A DNA stretch of 64,000 nucleotides from Burkholderia sp. S171 (GTDB lineage: Bacteria; Pseudomonadota; Gammaproteobacteria; Burkholderiales; Burkholderiaceae): contig NZ_LMUF01000010.1 in assembly GCF_009766085.1 (NCBI RefSeq), positions 209,891 to 273,890 on the forward strand, written 5' to 3'. The notes below the pieces were generated by a model. The model saw nothing but the letters and a program-made list of their open reading frames with translations, was not told the origin of the DNA and searched no databases. Every line of letters begins with the position of its first letter. Within the stretch, counting starts at the first letter, position 1. This document shows, in pieces, positions 8,533-19,108 of the stretch. Position numbers and translations under genes: made by a program.

Positions 8533-9021
8533 ATGGAAATGGAACGGCTGGACACATCCCGCTTAGAACCCGAGTCGTTGTTCGGCCGCTTGCGCCAACG
8601 CTGGAATGCGGTCGCCGATCTGGCGTCGAGAGTCATCGGTCATTCGTTTCTCGCGTTGGTGGCGAGATTTTCCATCGCGGCGATCTTCTTCATGTCTGGC
8701 CGCACGAAGGTGTCCGGCATCCTGACGATCACGCCGGGCACTTACACGCTGTTTCGCGACGAGTACAAGATCCCTGTGATTCCGCCCGAGATCGCGGCTC
8801 ATATCTCGGCCTACTCGGAACACTTCTTTCCGATTCTGCTCGTGCTGGGCCTTTGCACCCGTCTTTCGGCGCTCGCATTGCTTGGCATGACGACGGTGAT
8901 CGAAGTGTTTGTTTATCCGGACGCGTGGCCTACCCATTTGTCGTGGGCCGGGCTGATGCTTTACCTGATCGCTCGCGGTGCCGGCACCTTTTCTCTCGAT
9001 AACAAGCTGGGCATTAAATAA
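8533..9021 (+). CDS. bufD: DoxX-family membrane protein of the bufferin operon
   Basis: About 162 residues with four predicted helices. The first ([17 protein letters not shown]) and the segment [19 protein letters not shown] are typical of DoxX proteins, which often close bufferin operons and are thought to serve membrane redox or metal functions. Two starts are possible: ATG 8521, overlapping the bufC stop, or ATG 8533, which has GGAGA five bases upstream and was preferred. The product ends with a short cytoplasmic tail. The precise role in copper buffering is not established. Confidence 0.85.
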   Translation: MEMERLDTSRLEPESLFGRLRQRWNAVADLASRVIGHSFLALVARFSIAAIFFMSGRTKVSGILTITPGTYTLFRDEYKIPVIPPEIAAHISAYSEHFFPILLVLGLCTRLSALALLGMTTVIEVFVYPDAWPTHLSWAGLMLYLIARGAGTFSLDNKLGIK

Positions 9022-9165
9022 CCGCTTGATGCATGGACATACGCTTGTTATTCCCGGCGGTATTTGTCACAGGCGCACAAAAGCGGGGATAGGTATATTT
9101 CTTCAGTGCGGGACATCGGCATGAGTTGCCCAACGCCCGCACGCCTGCTCACAACAAATGACGTG

Positions 9166-10803
9166 TCAGGAGTGCGCCAAGGTGTGCACCGCATGCTCCC
9201 GTTCAACGCCACGCCCGCGCACATCGGATGCATTTGACGCCCGGGATGCTTCCGTGCGGAACACCGCCACCGCTGCCGTAAGCCGACGTGACTGATCTTC
9301 CAGCGAGCCGGCTGCTGCGGCTGCCTGCTCGACGAGCGCGGCGTTCTGTTGCGTCACCTCGTCCATCTGCGCAACCGCTACGTTAACCTGATCGATGCCC
9401 GAGCTCTGTTCAATCGCCGCCGCAGCAATCTCGCTCATGATCGCGCTGACGCGGGCAATCGCCTTGACGATCTCCGTCATGGTCGACCCAGAGCGTTCGA
9501 CCAGTTGCGCACCCGACTGAACCCGCTCCGTCGATTCTCCGATCATGCCCTTGATCTCTTTGGCGGCCGCGGCGCTGCGCTGCGCGAGCGAACGTACTTC
9601 GCTCGCGACCACGGCAAAACCACGCCCTTGCTCGCCTGCTCGTGCTGCTTCGACCGCCGCATTGAGCGCGAGAATATTCGTCTGGAACGCAATGCCTTCG
9701 ATAACTCCAACGATATCCGCCATGCGGTGCGAGTCATCGACAATCTGACGGATCGTGCCGACCACCTGCTGGGTCAACTCTCCGCCTTCGGCGGCGAGGC
9801 TCGACGCGCCTTGTGCAAGCGAGCTGGCCTGCTTGGCGTTCTCGGCGGTCATCTTGACCGTGGAGTTCAGTTCCTCGATGCTCGCAGCGGTCTCTTCCAG
9901 CGACGCCGCCTGTTCCTCGGTGCGTTGCGACAGATCCGTGTTGCCCGATGCAATTTCACGCACACCCGTGTCGATCGATTCCGTTCCCGCACGGACGGTG
10001 TTCACCGTGGCGATCAGCGAGTCCTGCATCTTGCGCAGCGCGTTCGCGAGCTTGCCCATTTCGTTGTCGCTCGTTATGACGATGCGGCCGGTGAGGTCAC
10101 CACTCGCAATACGCTCGAACTGTGCGATGGTGGCATCGACCGGGTGAACGATCGCACGCACCAGCACGACGCGTCCCAGCCACGAGAACAGCAGCGCCAG
10201 CACCATGCCCACCGCGACGGCGATACTGATGGCATAGAAGCGATCGTGCGCGTCCTGATAGCGTTGTGCGCCGTGATTGATCTGCAACTGCTCAAGCGTG
10301 AGCATCGCCTTTTCGTACGCGTTATAGAGTGACGGGAGCTGGTGAGCCTGCAATTGCTGGAACGCGGTTTTATCGCCGGCCTTGAGCGCGGCCATTGCCG
10401 GTTCGATCCCGTTATGCAGGAACGTTGCACGCTTGTCCTGCATGTCCTTGATGAGACGCTGCTCGTCGTCGTCCGTCCCCGCGTTCCTCAGGTAATGCCC
10501 AAGCCGGTCGTTCGATACCTTCTGATATTGATCGAAGCGTTTGAGCACCGCTGCGGCACCGTCCTGATCGTTGAGCTCGACAAGCGATGCGTAGGTCGCG
10601 AGCGCCAGGCGCAAACGCAGCAACTGTCCGGCGCTGCCCTCCAGATCGGCGACGGCGGGTGTATCGACCGTGTACATCTGCTGTAGCGACGCATTGCTCG
10701 CGCGTAGCGACAGCAATCCGGCCGCGGCGCCAAGCAGCAGCACCACGCCGAAGAAGGCAATCATCGCGCTCAAACAGGCGCGAATCGACAGGTTTCTCAG
10801 CAT
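9166..10803 (-). CDS. Methyl-accepting chemotaxis protein
   Basis: 545 residues of Tar/Tsr-like architecture: a first membrane helix at residues about 10-30, a periplasmic four-helix ligand domain, a second helix near residues 190-210, a HAMP linker, and the signalling hairpin with [22 protein letters not shown] split around its tip. The methylation-helix stretch [19 protein letters not shown] is present. The tail is short and no NWETF-like CheR-binding pentapeptide is seen. It is convergent with the bufferin operon. The ligand is unknown; no chemotaxis signalling genes are adjacent. Confidence 0.93.
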   Translation of the reverse strand: MLRNLSIRACLSAMIAFFGVVLLLGAAAGLLSLRASNASLQQMYTVDTPAVADLEGSAGQLLRLRLALATYASLVELNDQDGAAAVLKRFDQYQKVSNDRLGHYLRNAGTDDDEQRLIKDMQDKRATFLHNGIEPAMAALKAGDKTAFQQLQAHQLPSLYNAYEKAMLTLEQLQINHGAQRYQDAHDRFYAISIAVAVGMVLALLFSWLGRVVLVRAIVHPVDATIAQFERIASGDLTGRIVITSDNEMGKLANALRKMQDSLIATVNTVRAGTESIDTGVREIASGNTDLSQRTEEQAASLEETAASIEELNSTVKMTAENAKQASSLAQGASSLAAEGGELTQQVVGTIRQIVDDSHRMADIVGVIEGIAFQTNILALNAAVEAARAGEQGRGFAVVASEVRSLAQRSAAAAKEIKGMIGESTERVQSGAQLVERSGSTMTEIVKAIARVSAIMSEIAAAAIEQSSGIDQVNVAVAQMDEVTQQNAALVEQAAAAAGSLEDQSRRLTAAVAVFRTEASRASNASDVRGRGVEREHAVHTLAHS

Positions 10804-10903
10804 TTCTTCTTCCTTTTTTTATCGCGCCGATCGGCAAGCTCATCGCTATGCCACGCGCGGATCCGTCGTGTTGTTCCAAGGCCGGTTGATTCAGGCGAAT
10901 TCG

Positions 10904-12181
10904 TTAGGCATACTCGGTAGCGGGCGCTTCGCTCCTCGCTTCACCCGGTAACTGCTGATCCGGCCGCATCACGAAAGCGAGCAGCGTGCCGCTCAGCATC
11001 AGCGCCATCGAGACGATGAACGGGAGATTCCAGTTGCCGGTGTGATCGATGATCCAGCCGCCGACCACCGGGCTGACAATTGCCGCGCCCGCGGACCCCA
11101 TGTTCATGATGCCGCTCGCGGTGCCTGCGTATTGAGGGGCAATGTCCATGGGTACGGCCCACATCGGCCCGATCGTCATCTCGTTGAAGAAGAAGCCCAC
11201 TGACAGCGCGAGTGCGGCCAGCGGCACCGACAGTGAATGGATCAGCATGATCGGCGCAAGCGCCAGCAGTGCGAGGAACATGCACGTTGAAACCATGACG
11301 TTGCGCGCGAGTCGCAGATTGCCCGTTCGACGCATGATGAAATCAGTCAGCTCGCCGCCAAGCCAGTCGCCCAGCACGCCAGTCAGGAACACGCCTGACG
11401 CGAACAGCGCTGACTTACCCAGTTGCATGTGCTGATGCTGGAAATACTGCGGCACCCAGCCGAGAAAGAGCCACAGGACCCAGCCGTAGCAGAAGTACAC
11501 CGCAGTGACGGGCAACATGCGTCGAAGCAGGGCGCGCCAAGGGACGCGTCCGCTTATCCTCGCCGCGTTGTAGGCAGGCAACCGGTCAGCTTCAACAGAA
11601 GTGATCGAGCGATGTTCGCGCGGGTTGTCGCGGAAATACCAGACCCAGATGAGCGCCCACAGCACGCTCACAATGCCGGTAATGACAAACGCCCCGCGCC
11701 AGTTCGTCGTGAGCATGAGCCACGTCACCAACGGCGGCGCGGCCGCATTGCCGACGCGCGAGGCAGCATGGGTGATGCCTTGTGCAAAGCCGCGGCGCTC
11801 GGGCGTGGTCCAGTTCGACATGGCGCGGGTGGCGGCCGGGAAGGTCGCGCCTTCACCGAGACCCAGCAACAGGCGGGCAAACACCAGCGAGACGAGACCA
11901 CCGGCCAGCCCGGTTAGTACGGTCGCCCCGGCCCAGACGAACGCGCAGATCGTCAACGTCCGGCGCGGACCAAAGCGATCCGCAAGCCAGCCGCCGAAGA
12001 TCTGAATGACGAGATACGGATACGCAAAGGCCGAAAAAACAAAGCCTATCTGCGTATGCGAGAGGTCGAATTCCTTGCCAAACTGCGCGGCCGCGGTGCT
12101 GACGTTGACGCGGTCTATGTACGTAATGCAGTACATGACGCATAGGAGGATAAGCACCTTCGTGGTAACGCGCCGAAACAT
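10904..12181 (-). CDS. MFS transporter, anion:cation symporter (ACS) type
   Basis: 425 residues, twelve predicted helices. The N-terminus LCVMYCITYIDRVNVSTAA and loop GWLADRFGPRRTL are typical of ACS-family organic-acid/hexuronate transporters (TM1 with YxDR and the A-motif). ATG 12181 has GGGGA upstream; ATG 12196 is an in-frame alternative. Nothing in the immediate surroundings defines the substrate; the chemoreceptor on the same strand lies downstream, 100 bp away. Confidence 0.88.
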   Translation of the reverse strand: MFRRVTTKVLILLCVMYCITYIDRVNVSTAAAQFGKEFDLSHTQIGFVFSAFAYPYLVIQIFGGWLADRFGPRRTLTICAFVWAGATVLTGLAGGLVSLVFARLLLGLGEGATFPAATRAMSNWTTPERRGFAQGITHAASRVGNAAAPPLVTWLMLTTNWRGAFVITGIVSVLWALIWVWYFRDNPREHRSITSVEADRLPAYNAARISGRVPWRALLRRMLPVTAVYFCYGWVLWLFLGWVPQYFQHQHMQLGKSALFASGVFLTGVLGDWLGGELTDFIMRRTGNLRLARNVMVSTCMFLALLALAPIMLIHSLSVPLAALALSVGFFFNEMTIGPMWAVPMDIAPQYAGTASGIMNMGSAGAAIVSPVVGGWIIDHTGNWNLPFIVSMALMLSGTLLAFVMRPDQQLPGEARSEAPATEYA

Positions 12182-12580
12182 GGTGTAAGTCCCCACAACG
12201 TGTAGTCACATGGTTCGCTGTGTCTGCCGACGGCATCATTGATGCCTGATTCCGAACGGGCAGATCACCTGATTCACGTCGCGCTCACGCTTATCCTGCT
12301 CGGGCGCCGATCCTTGGGTGGTGGGGATGAGGGTGGCCGCGACAATGTCTTAAGTACATTCCTCATACAATATCGACAGCCATCGGTGAAACTTGAGCAA
12401 AAAAATTTCACTGAAATGGGAGGGCCGCCAGAATTCAGACGGGGATGAGCGTTTGAGACGCGGAGGGACCAGCGGGGGGACGTCGAGACGTGATGGACTT
12501 ATGCTGCGGCGGGGGGGAGGAAATGGCAAATCAATTGCCCCCGGGGAGCGGCTGACCGACAACCCGGGGGGCGACAAACA
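12182..12580. other. Intergenic region, purine-rich
   Basis: About 400 bp between two leftward MFS genes. The right half (12420-12570) is strikingly G-rich on the + strand, with runs of 7 G. Short ORFs here have biased, repetitive composition (Arg/Gly) and no family resemblance. No promoter or terminator is certain. Confidence 0.5.
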
Positions 12581-13942
12581 TCAAGGACGTGCTTCATCCG
12601 AAGTCAAATCGCTGGTCAAGTCGCTGTTGCTAGCCACCTGCTGAACGCGTTCTTTAGACGGGGCCGCAACCGGAGCCGGCGGGGTGTCAAACAGCGGCTT
12701 CTCAGGATGCACAAACAACCAAAGGACTGTGCCTAAGGCGGCCGCCAGTGCGATGACTACCAGGGCGCTTCCCCAGTTACCGGTGAGTTTCACCATGAAA
12801 GCAACGGTAACGGGTCCCGCGACGTTCGATGCGGCTCCCCACAGATTGGTCCAGCCAGACATCACGCCGGTAAAATCTCGCGCAAGGTCTTGCGCTGCCG
12901 ACCAGACGACGACTTGCACAAAACCCACCGCCGCGAAAGACAGGCACAGGAAACCAATGACGGCGGCAATATTGACGGCCCATGAAGCCAGGCAGAGGGC
13001 GATAGCGCTAACCAAAAATCCCACCATGGCGACCGGAGCGCGAGCGGCCCAGACCGATTGCGTGCGCTTCAGTATTTTGTCGCATACGATCCCGGCCACG
13101 AACACTGCCACGAACACGGCGATCCATGGAAGTGATGCCGCGAACCCCATCGACTTGAGAGAGAGTCCACGAGCGCGCATGAGATAGGTCGGCAGCCAGG
13201 TCGTGTAGAAACTCTGGATCAGGACCAACAGAAAGTACTGGATACCGAAAAGCCAGAATCGCGGGTGCCGGAGACACCTCAGAAACACCCCTTTGGCGAC
13301 CGCCTCCGGTTCCGATTGTCCTGCCGCGATATACGTCGCCTCCTCGGTGGTAATCAGAGGATGCCGCGCAGGCACATCGCGATAACCGAACCACCAGGCG
13401 ATTCCCAATACGAGGCCAATTGCGCCGAACACATAGAAGACGGAGTGCCAGCCGAACTGCAGAATCATCCAGGCAGTAAGAGGCGCGGAAATGATAGGTC
13501 CGAGATAGAGCCCGCCCAGGAGAAAAGAGTTTCCCTTCGCGCGTTCACTCTTGGGGAACCAGCGTTTCACTGCGAGCACGCCGCTCGACCAGTCGGCGGA
13601 TTGCGCCCCTCCCAGCAGGGCGCGGCAGCCCACTAGCCAATTAAAACCTACGCCAAGCGGCGTTACTATCATCATCAAGGACCAAAGGGCGCTCGTTCCA
13701 AACAGGACCTTCCTCGACCCATGACGCTCCGCCAGTCTGCCGGCCGGGACCTGTCCTAATGCGTAGGTCCAGAAGTAGATAGTCAGGATCACTGACATCT
13801 CGACAAGCGATAGACCTAGCTCCTTCTGGATCGTAGGTGCAGCGATCGTCATTGCAGCGCGATCCAGCGTCATGACGAAGGTGATGGGGGCGATCAGCAA
13901 CGAAACGATCCCCCACCGCAAATTGCCGATTCTTTTTGGCAT
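12581..13942 (-). CDS. MFS transporter downstream of the nadC/phnN-phosphorylase genes
   Basis: 453 residues with twelve helices; MTLDRAAMTIAAPTIQKELG and AGRLAERHGSRKVLFG are ACS-family features (galactonate/hexuronate/carboxylate symporters). ATG 13942 follows GGAG at eight bases; the frame opens at 13972. It lies 115 bp downstream of the PhnN-phosphorylase fusion on the same strand, so it may be the last gene of that operon. If so, an aromatic carboxylate such as quinolinate or nicotinate is a reasonable candidate cargo, but sequence alone does not say. Confidence 0.87.
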   Translation of the reverse strand: MPKRIGNLRWGIVSLLIAPITFVMTLDRAAMTIAAPTIQKELGLSLVEMSVILTIYFWTYALGQVPAGRLAERHGSRKVLFGTSALWSLMMIVTPLGVGFNWLVGCRALLGGAQSADWSSGVLAVKRWFPKSERAKGNSFLLGGLYLGPIISAPLTAWMILQFGWHSVFYVFGAIGLVLGIAWWFGYRDVPARHPLITTEEATYIAAGQSEPEAVAKGVFLRCLRHPRFWLFGIQYFLLVLIQSFYTTWLPTYLMRARGLSLKSMGFAASLPWIAVFVAVFVAGIVCDKILKRTQSVWAARAPVAMVGFLVSAIALCLASWAVNIAAVIGFLCLSFAAVGFVQVVVWSAAQDLARDFTGVMSGWTNLWGAASNVAGPVTVAFMVKLTGNWGSALVVIALAAALGTVLWLFVHPEKPLFDTPPAPVAAPSKERVQQVASNSDLTSDLTSDEARP

Positions 13943-14057
13943 TCTCACTGCTCCAAAGATAATTAACGACACGCTTTTATGGAATCACTGCTACCAGTTC
14001 GGTCCTGCCAATCGCTTTCGGATCTTTACGCTTCTCATGCTCCCGGCTGCTCATACC

Positions 14058-15863
14058 TCAAGCGGAGGGGAGGGACGCGCTATTCAAGCTTTCAATGCAG
14101 ATGTCATGCGTACGCGTTGTACGCGCCAACAAAGCCGCTGCCGAGACAAGCCCTTCGTCAGCGCCGTGGATATGAAACAGTCCGTCCCCGGGCTCGACAT
14201 ACTGACCCACTGTGGCGAGAAGATCGACGCCTGCACCCAGGTCCGTCGGAGCGCCGGCCTTTCGCGCAATTCCCGCGATGGCCCAACCGTCGATGGCGGA
14301 GACGACGCCGCCCTGTTGCGCCACAACCGTCTGTACAAACTCGCCGACGGAAACCGGCGGTACTCGCCGGCCCTGGCTATCGACAATGTGGTCGAATGCT
14401 ATTCGGGCTCGACCCGAAGAAAGCAGCGATTCCGCAATCTGCCGGCCCTTGGCAATGGTTCCTACGGCCGGTGCCCAGGCAAGAATCTCTGCCGCGAAAC
14501 GGAGCGCTTTTTCGCGCAGGTCTGCGGGTGCATCGGGGGCGTTATCCAGCACCAGCCCGACGTCTCGTACCTCGAGTGCGGGTCCGATGCCCCGCCCGAT
14601 CGGGCTGCTGCCATCGGTGACCATGGCCTTTACGTGCAACCCCAGACCCGTTGCGACAGATTCGAAAAGCTCACCCAACGTGCGCGCTTCGAGTTCGTCC
14701 TTTAGCTTGGCGTGCGGGCCGTAAGGAAGATCGATGATCACGTGGGTAGATCCTGCCGACCACTTCTTGGACAGAATCGATGCAACGGACCAGCGGTTTG
14801 AATCCAGGCCCAACGGTCTGGTAAATGCGTTGATCCGATCGTCGATCAACGAGTGATTCAACCGTCCGTTCCACGCAATACAAGCGCGTGCTTCACTCAC
14901 GCAACGACGTACCTCGGCGCTGGTGAGATCGACACGTGCAACCGTTTCCATTGCATCGGCAGTACCTGCGGCAGAGGTGATTGCTCTCGATGACGTCTTT
15001 GGCATTGCAATCCCGAACGCCGCCACAATAGGTACGACGATCAGGGTGATCCGGCTACCCGGGACGCCGCCCATTGAGTGCTTGTCAACGAGTATTGGCT
15101 CGTCCCATTCGATCCGCGGCGACAGCTTGCAACGCACCTTTGCCAATGCGAGCACTTCGGCGTCAGACAGGTTTTGCGACGCGTGCAAAAGGAACGCGTT
15201 GATATCCCGATCCGAATAACGCAGGGCGAGAAGGTCGTCGAACACCGCGCTATATTGCGCTTCGCTCAGTGCTTCACCGGCAATCTTCGCCTTCAATGCA
15301 CGCGTGCTCGGCGGAGCAGGTTGCGTGGCGCGTTTAAGCGCGGCGACGAAACGTTCTATGCCCTGCTTAAGTGCCGTGTCGTTCATGACCTTCAGGACCT
15401 CAACGTCGGCAGAGGTCGGTTCGACCTGACGCGTCACGCGTTTTACAACCTCGTCGTGGGTTTCCCTGCCTCGTGCCAGGATTCTTGCAGCGAGCACGGA
15501 AGCGGGCGCGCTCACTTCGATTACCACTAGCCGCGGCACGCGAGTTGAAAGCACATCGATCATTGCCCGCGACCCGTTCGCGATGACGTGATGCCCCCGC
15601 GAAAGCACGTCGATGAGATCACGACGCAAACCGTATCTTAGTCCGTGTGCCGACCAGGTAATAAGGAATTCTCCTTGGCAGTCGAGACGCGCGAACTCGG
15701 TTTCATTAAGCGCTTCGTGATCTTCGCCCGGCGAGCCCTGAGGCCGTGTGACTACCCGACGCGCAAAGACGAAATCACCGAGAACTTCACGCGCGCCGTC
15801 AATAAGCGAGTCTTTGCCGGCGCCGCTCGGGCCGACCACAAAAAAGAAGATTCCGTCGGACAT
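14058..15863 (-). CDS. PhnN (ribose 1,5-bisphosphokinase) fused to AMP/thymidine-phosphorylase-like domain
   Basis: 601 residues in two parts. Residues 1-180 are a guanylate-kinase-fold PhnN domain with P-loop [11 protein letters not shown] and RVVTRPQ; PhnN converts ribose 1,5-bisphosphate plus ATP to PRPP. Residues about 190-601 are a nucleoside-phosphorylase-II fold. [31 protein letters not shown] and [13 protein letters not shown] place it with archaeal-type AMP phosphorylases, which release a base and ribose 1,5-bisphosphate from nucleoside monophosphates. The archaeal enzymes carry an extra N-terminal domain of about 80 residues; here PhnN takes that place. One domain makes what the other consumes. 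ATG 15863 lies 7 bp after the nadC stop. Confidence 0.88.
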   Translation of the reverse strand: MSDGIFFFVVGPSGAGKDSLIDGAREVLGDFVFARRVVTRPQGSPGEDHEALNETEFARLDCQGEFLITWSAHGLRYGLRRDLIDVLSRGHHVIANGSRAMIDVLSTRVPRLVVIEVSAPASVLAARILARGRETHDEVVKRVTRQVEPTSADVEVLKVMNDTALKQGIERFVAALKRATQPAPPSTRALKAKIAGEALSEAQYSAVFDDLLALRYSDRDINAFLLHASQNLSDAEVLALAKVRCKLSPRIEWDEPILVDKHSMGGVPGSRITLIVVPIVAAFGIAMPKTSSRAITSAAGTADAMETVARVDLTSAEVRRCVSEARACIAWNGRLNHSLIDDRINAFTRPLGLDSNRWSVASILSKKWSAGSTHVIIDLPYGPHAKLKDELEARTLGELFESVATGLGLHVKAMVTDGSSPIGRGIGPALEVRDVGLVLDNAPDAPADLREKALRFAAEILAWAPAVGTIAKGRQIAESLLSSGRARIAFDHIVDSQGRRVPPVSVGEFVQTVVAQQGGVVSAIDGWAIAGIARKAGAPTDLGAGVDLLATVGQYVEPGDGLFHIHGADEGLVSAAALLARTTRTHDICIESLNSASLPSA

Positions 15864-15870
15864 GAGCTTA

Positions 15871-16707
15871 TTACTCCGCCTCGTCCAGACCGATGTCAAC
15901 GCACACCGAAGCCTGGTTTATCTTGCTCGTAGAGATATAGTCAACGCCCGTTTTGGAGATTTCCCCGATCGTTGCAAGGCTGATGCCGCCCGACGCTTCA
16001 AGTTTCGTGCGTCCGTTGACCAGCTTCACGGCCTTCGTCATTTCCTCGACGGACATGTTGTCTAGCATGATGACGTCAACGCCGGCTTCCAGCGCCTCCT
16101 CAACCTGCTCGATGCGATCGCATTCCACTTCGAGCTTCGTCAATACCGGCAACTGGCGGCGCGCACGTTGCACAGCCTTCATGATTCCACCGCAAACCGC
16201 AATGTGATTGTCTTTAATCATCACGCCGTTATCCAGTCCAAGGCGGTGATTCAAGCCCCCACCGCAGGTTACCGCATGCTTCTCCAGCATGCGGAGACCC
16301 GGTGTGGTCTTGCGCGTGTCAATCAATCGTGCGCGCGTTCCTGCGACTGCCTTGACATACTCCGCAGTGAGGTTGGCAATGCCCGACATGCGCTGCAAGA
16401 TATTAAGCGCCGTTCGCTCGGCGGTCAGTACGCTTCGCGCATTTCCCCGTACGTCAAGCAGCACGGCTCCTTTCTTTACGTGGTCACCGTCCTTGACGCG
16501 TACGACTACGTCGAGCGTTGGGTCGTAGCGCTTGAACACCCGGGCTGCGACGTCGATACCCGCCACGATCAGGTCCTCGCGGGCATTCATGAAGAATGCT
16601 CCCGTTTCGTTCGCTTCAATCATGACCTGGGCGGTGAGGTCACAGTACCCGATGTCCTCGGTCAACCACGTGTCAATCAGGCGATCCGTTTGAAATACGT
16701 CGTACAT
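15871..16707 (-). CDS. nadC: Nicotinate-nucleotide pyrophosphorylase (carboxylating), NadC-like
   Basis: 278 residues, the full length for NadC. Signature segments are in order: [60 protein letters not shown] and EASGGI. These carry the Arg/His/Lys residues that bind quinolinate and PRPP and catalyse quinolinate + PRPP to nicotinate mononucleotide + CO2 + PPi. ATG 16707 follows TTGGAGACTGAC; the open frame continues to 16830. The usual partners nadA and nadB are absent. Instead the next gene makes PRPP from ribose 1,5-bisphosphate, suggesting catabolic use rather than housekeeping NAD synthesis. A ModD-like paralogue is the main alternative. Confidence 0.87.
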   Translation of the reverse strand: MYDVFQTDRLIDTWLTEDIGYCDLTAQVMIEANETGAFFMNAREDLIVAGIDVAARVFKRYDPTLDVVVRVKDGDHVKKGAVLLDVRGNARSVLTAERTALNILQRMSGIANLTAEYVKAVAGTRARLIDTRKTTPGLRMLEKHAVTCGGGLNHRLGLDNGVMIKDNHIAVCGGIMKAVQRARRQLPVLTKLEVECDRIEQVEEALEAGVDVIMLDNMSVEEMTKAVKLVNGRTKLEASGGISLATIGEISKTGVDYISTSKINQASVCVDIGLDEAE

Positions 16708-16852
16708 GTCAGTCTCCAAGTGTGTGAAAAAAACATTTGTTTCGTGATCGACAAGGGCAACAGAAAAAGTGCCTCTAAAGTCGAGATTACAATGTGTTGG
16801 ACTACGAAATAGATGGAATTTAGAACGCAATTACGAGAGTGCGTAAGGCGAC

Positions 16853-17086
16853 TTAGCGGATTTGATGCAACTGTGATCTCCGCCTACGATTGCGGCGTCC
16901 ACGCTCAAAGTCTGGGTCTGGTCGGAACACTAGGCCGATTGAAAAGACAGCGGCGACTGTGACGAGCTCAAAGCTCGCCTGATCCGGTGCCGGGTTCGCG
17001 ACGACAGTTTTGACCAGGCAGCCGGACGCATGGATGGCTCCTAGCAACGGCGGAAGGATCTGCTCGATACACAAGGTATTTGTCAT
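16853..17086 (-). CDS. Small hypothetical protein upstream of nadC
   Basis: 77 codons, unrecognised. GGAGGAGTCGACCAG immediately precedes the ATG, an unusually strong ribosome site. The product has a hydrophobic first half (ILPPLLGAIHASGC and ELVTVAAVFSIGLVF) and an Arg-rich tail (ERGRRNRRRR). It lies 145 bp upstream of nadC on the same strand, and the A+T-rich 17110-17260 stretch upstream looks like a promoter region. It could be the first gene of the nadC operon or the truncated start of a longer gene. Confidence 0.45.
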   Translation of the reverse strand: MTNTLCIEQILPPLLGAIHASGCLVKTVVANPAPDQASFELVTVAAVFSIGLVFRPDPDFERGRRNRRRRSQLHQIR

Positions 17087-17295
17087 CTGGTCGACTCCTC
17101 CGAAGCGTGCGTTGAAGATGCGTTTGATTTCTCAAAGTCTAGTGTTCACATTATAATTTGGCAAGATATCTAAGTATATTTTTGTTGGTGCATGTGTGCT
17201 TTAGTTTGGTGAAAACCCTTATTAAATGCATCATTTAAGGGAATACCCCATCTGAAATCATGCGTGCAAAGATAATCTTTTTCAGGAGAAATGCA

Positions 17296-17373
17296 ATGTG
17301 TACACTCGATATGAGTTTATTGAACCGGCTTGGACAACTGACCGTTGGCGAGCGCCGCATAGGGAGGGAGTGA
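17296..17373 (+). CDS. Possible 25-residue leader peptide
   Basis: The frame starting at ATG 17296, preceded by AGGAG at 17284-17288, encodes 25 residues (beginning MCTLDMSLLN) and ends at 17373, about 120 bp before the chemoreceptor start. It has no family resemblance. It could be a short translated leader; coding status is uncertain. Confidence 0.25.
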   Translation: MCTLDMSLLNRLGQLTVGERRIGRE

Positions 17374-17490
17374 AGCGCGCCCTCGCAGCAGGGCAGGAAT
17401 TTGCAAAACACCAAAGAACTTAGCGAGAACTATCAAGCATTCGGGTTTGGTGCCGTACACCGATTAGTACACAACTATTTAAAAGACCTC

Positions 17491-19038
17491 ATGAAGCGCC
17501 TTACATTTCAGCAACAGTTGTGGATTCCTTTAGCGCTCTCCCTGATTTGCCTGATCTCTGTGGCGGGCTTCGGGGCTTACCAGACTCGCGAGGTCCGTCT
17601 GGAAGAGAGGCAGCATTCATTGAAGGATGCTGGCGACATCGCGATGAGCATTACGCGCCGTTACGCGGCGCTGGCCGCTGACGGAACGTTATCGACGCCT
17701 GATGCGAAGAAGCAGGCACTCGCGCAATTGCGAGCGATCCGTTATGGCGCTGATGGTTACGTCTCCATCGTCGATTCAGACTGTCACGCTGTGATGAACC
17801 CTTCCAAGCCGGAAACCGAGGGTAAGTACTTTGGCGACTATCAGGATTCCAACGGGAAGTACGTGTACCGCGCGATGGCTGAGATCGCGAAGGGTTCTGG
17901 CGATGGGTTTGTTGACTACGCGACGCCCCGGCTCGGTTCGAAGGAACCCGTGCGAAAGCGCAGTCATATCGCCACCTTTAAACCGTGGGATTGGTCGTTT
18001 GTGACGGGCGCCTACCTCGACGACATTGACGAGGCATTCAACGCATCGCTGCGCCAGTTGGTTGTGCTGGTCGCGATCATCGCTGCCATGCTGTCGGGTG
18101 TCGTGTACCTGGTGAACCGCAGGCTGAATCGTTCGCTAGGGGGTTCGCCGGAGTATGCAGCACAGGTCGTAAGCGCGACTGCGGGCGGTAACCTCGCTCA
18201 ACACATCGACCTGCAAGTGGGGGATCGAGGCAGCCTTCTGTTCAAGCTTCAAGAGATGCAGGCGCAACTGCGTCAGGCGGTGGTCGCGATCATAGGCGCG
18301 GCGAGTTCCATTGGAACGTCCACCGACGAGATATCGTCAGGCAACGCGGACCTCTCAAGAAGAACCGAGGAGCAGGCCGCGTCACTGGAGGAAACGGCTG
18401 CAAGCATGGAGCAGCTCACGTCGGCGGTGAGACAGAATGCCGACAACGCGCGACAAGCGTCGGTGCTCGCCGGCGATGCCTTCTCCATCGCCAATCGCGG
18501 CAACGAGGTCGTTTCTGAAGTCGTCGCGACCATGGACGAAATCACCGACAGTACGAAACAGATTGGAGAGATCCTTGGGATGATCGAAGGGATCGCTTTC
18601 CAAACCAATATCCTCGCACTTAACGCGGCTGTCGAGGCCGCACGGGCAGGCGAACACGGGAGAGGTTTCGCGGTTGTTGCATCGGAAGTCCGGAATCTGG
18701 CACAGCGATCCTCGACCGCTTCGAAAGACATCAAGAGACTGATCGACCACTCGAATAGTCGGGTCCAGAGTGGTGCCACGCTCGTCGATAACGCCGGCCA
18801 GTGCATGAAGGAGATACTGGTTTCAGTCCAACGCGTCACCGCGATCATGAAGGAGATCGCGTCGGCCTCCGAGGAGCAAAGCGACGGGATCGAACAAGTC
18901 AATAAGGCGGTTACGCAGATGGACGAAGTCACGCAGCGTAACGCGGCGCTTGTGGAGCAGGCGGCAGCGGCTGCAGTGTCAATGCGTGAGCAAGCGCATG
19001 GACTGGTAGAGAGTGTTGCTGCGTTTCAGGTTGCCTGA
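17491..19038 (+). CDS. Methyl-accepting chemotaxis protein with Cache-type sensor
   Basis: 515 residues. Helix 1 spans about residues 12-30. The periplasmic part holds [20 protein letters not shown] and [14 protein letters not shown], typical of the single Cache (dCache_2/sCache_2) domain that senses small carboxylates. Helix 2 is near residues 190-210, followed by a HAMP-like linker and the signalling hairpin ([17 protein letters not shown], then [20 protein letters not shown]). The start is set at ATG 17491 ([11 protein letters not shown]), the usual beginning of this group; the frame opens at TTG 17401. No ribosome site is strong. Confidence 0.9.
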   Translation: MKRLTFQQQLWIPLALSLICLISVAGFGAYQTREVRLEERQHSLKDAGDIAMSITRRYAALAADGTLSTPDAKKQALAQLRAIRYGADGYVSIVDSDCHAVMNPSKPETEGKYFGDYQDSNGKYVYRAMAEIAKGSGDGFVDYATPRLGSKEPVRKRSHIATFKPWDWSFVTGAYLDDIDEAFNASLRQLVVLVAIIAAMLSGVVYLVNRRLNRSLGGSPEYAAQVVSATAGGNLAQHIDLQVGDRGSLLFKLQEMQAQLRQAVVAIIGAASSIGTSTDEISSGNADLSRRTEEQAASLEETAASMEQLTSAVRQNADNARQASVLAGDAFSIANRGNEVVSEVVATMDEITDSTKQIGEILGMIEGIAFQTNILALNAAVEAARAGEHGRGFAVVASEVRNLAQRSSTASKDIKRLIDHSNSRVQSGATLVDNAGQCMKEILVSVQRVTAIMKEIASASEEQSDGIEQVNKAVTQMDEVTQRNAALVEQAAAAAVSMREQAHGLVESVAAFQVA

Positions 19039-19108
19039 TCTTACGTACCTGCCTCCAGTTTTGCCGCAATAAGCGTTGCGGCGATTCATCGGCCGAAGGC
19101 CTCTCCGC

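Noticed and set aside
9349..10332. 327-codon plus-strand frame opposite the chemoreceptor
   Set aside because: Arg/Leu-rich shadow of a strongly conserved chemoreceptor on the other strand.
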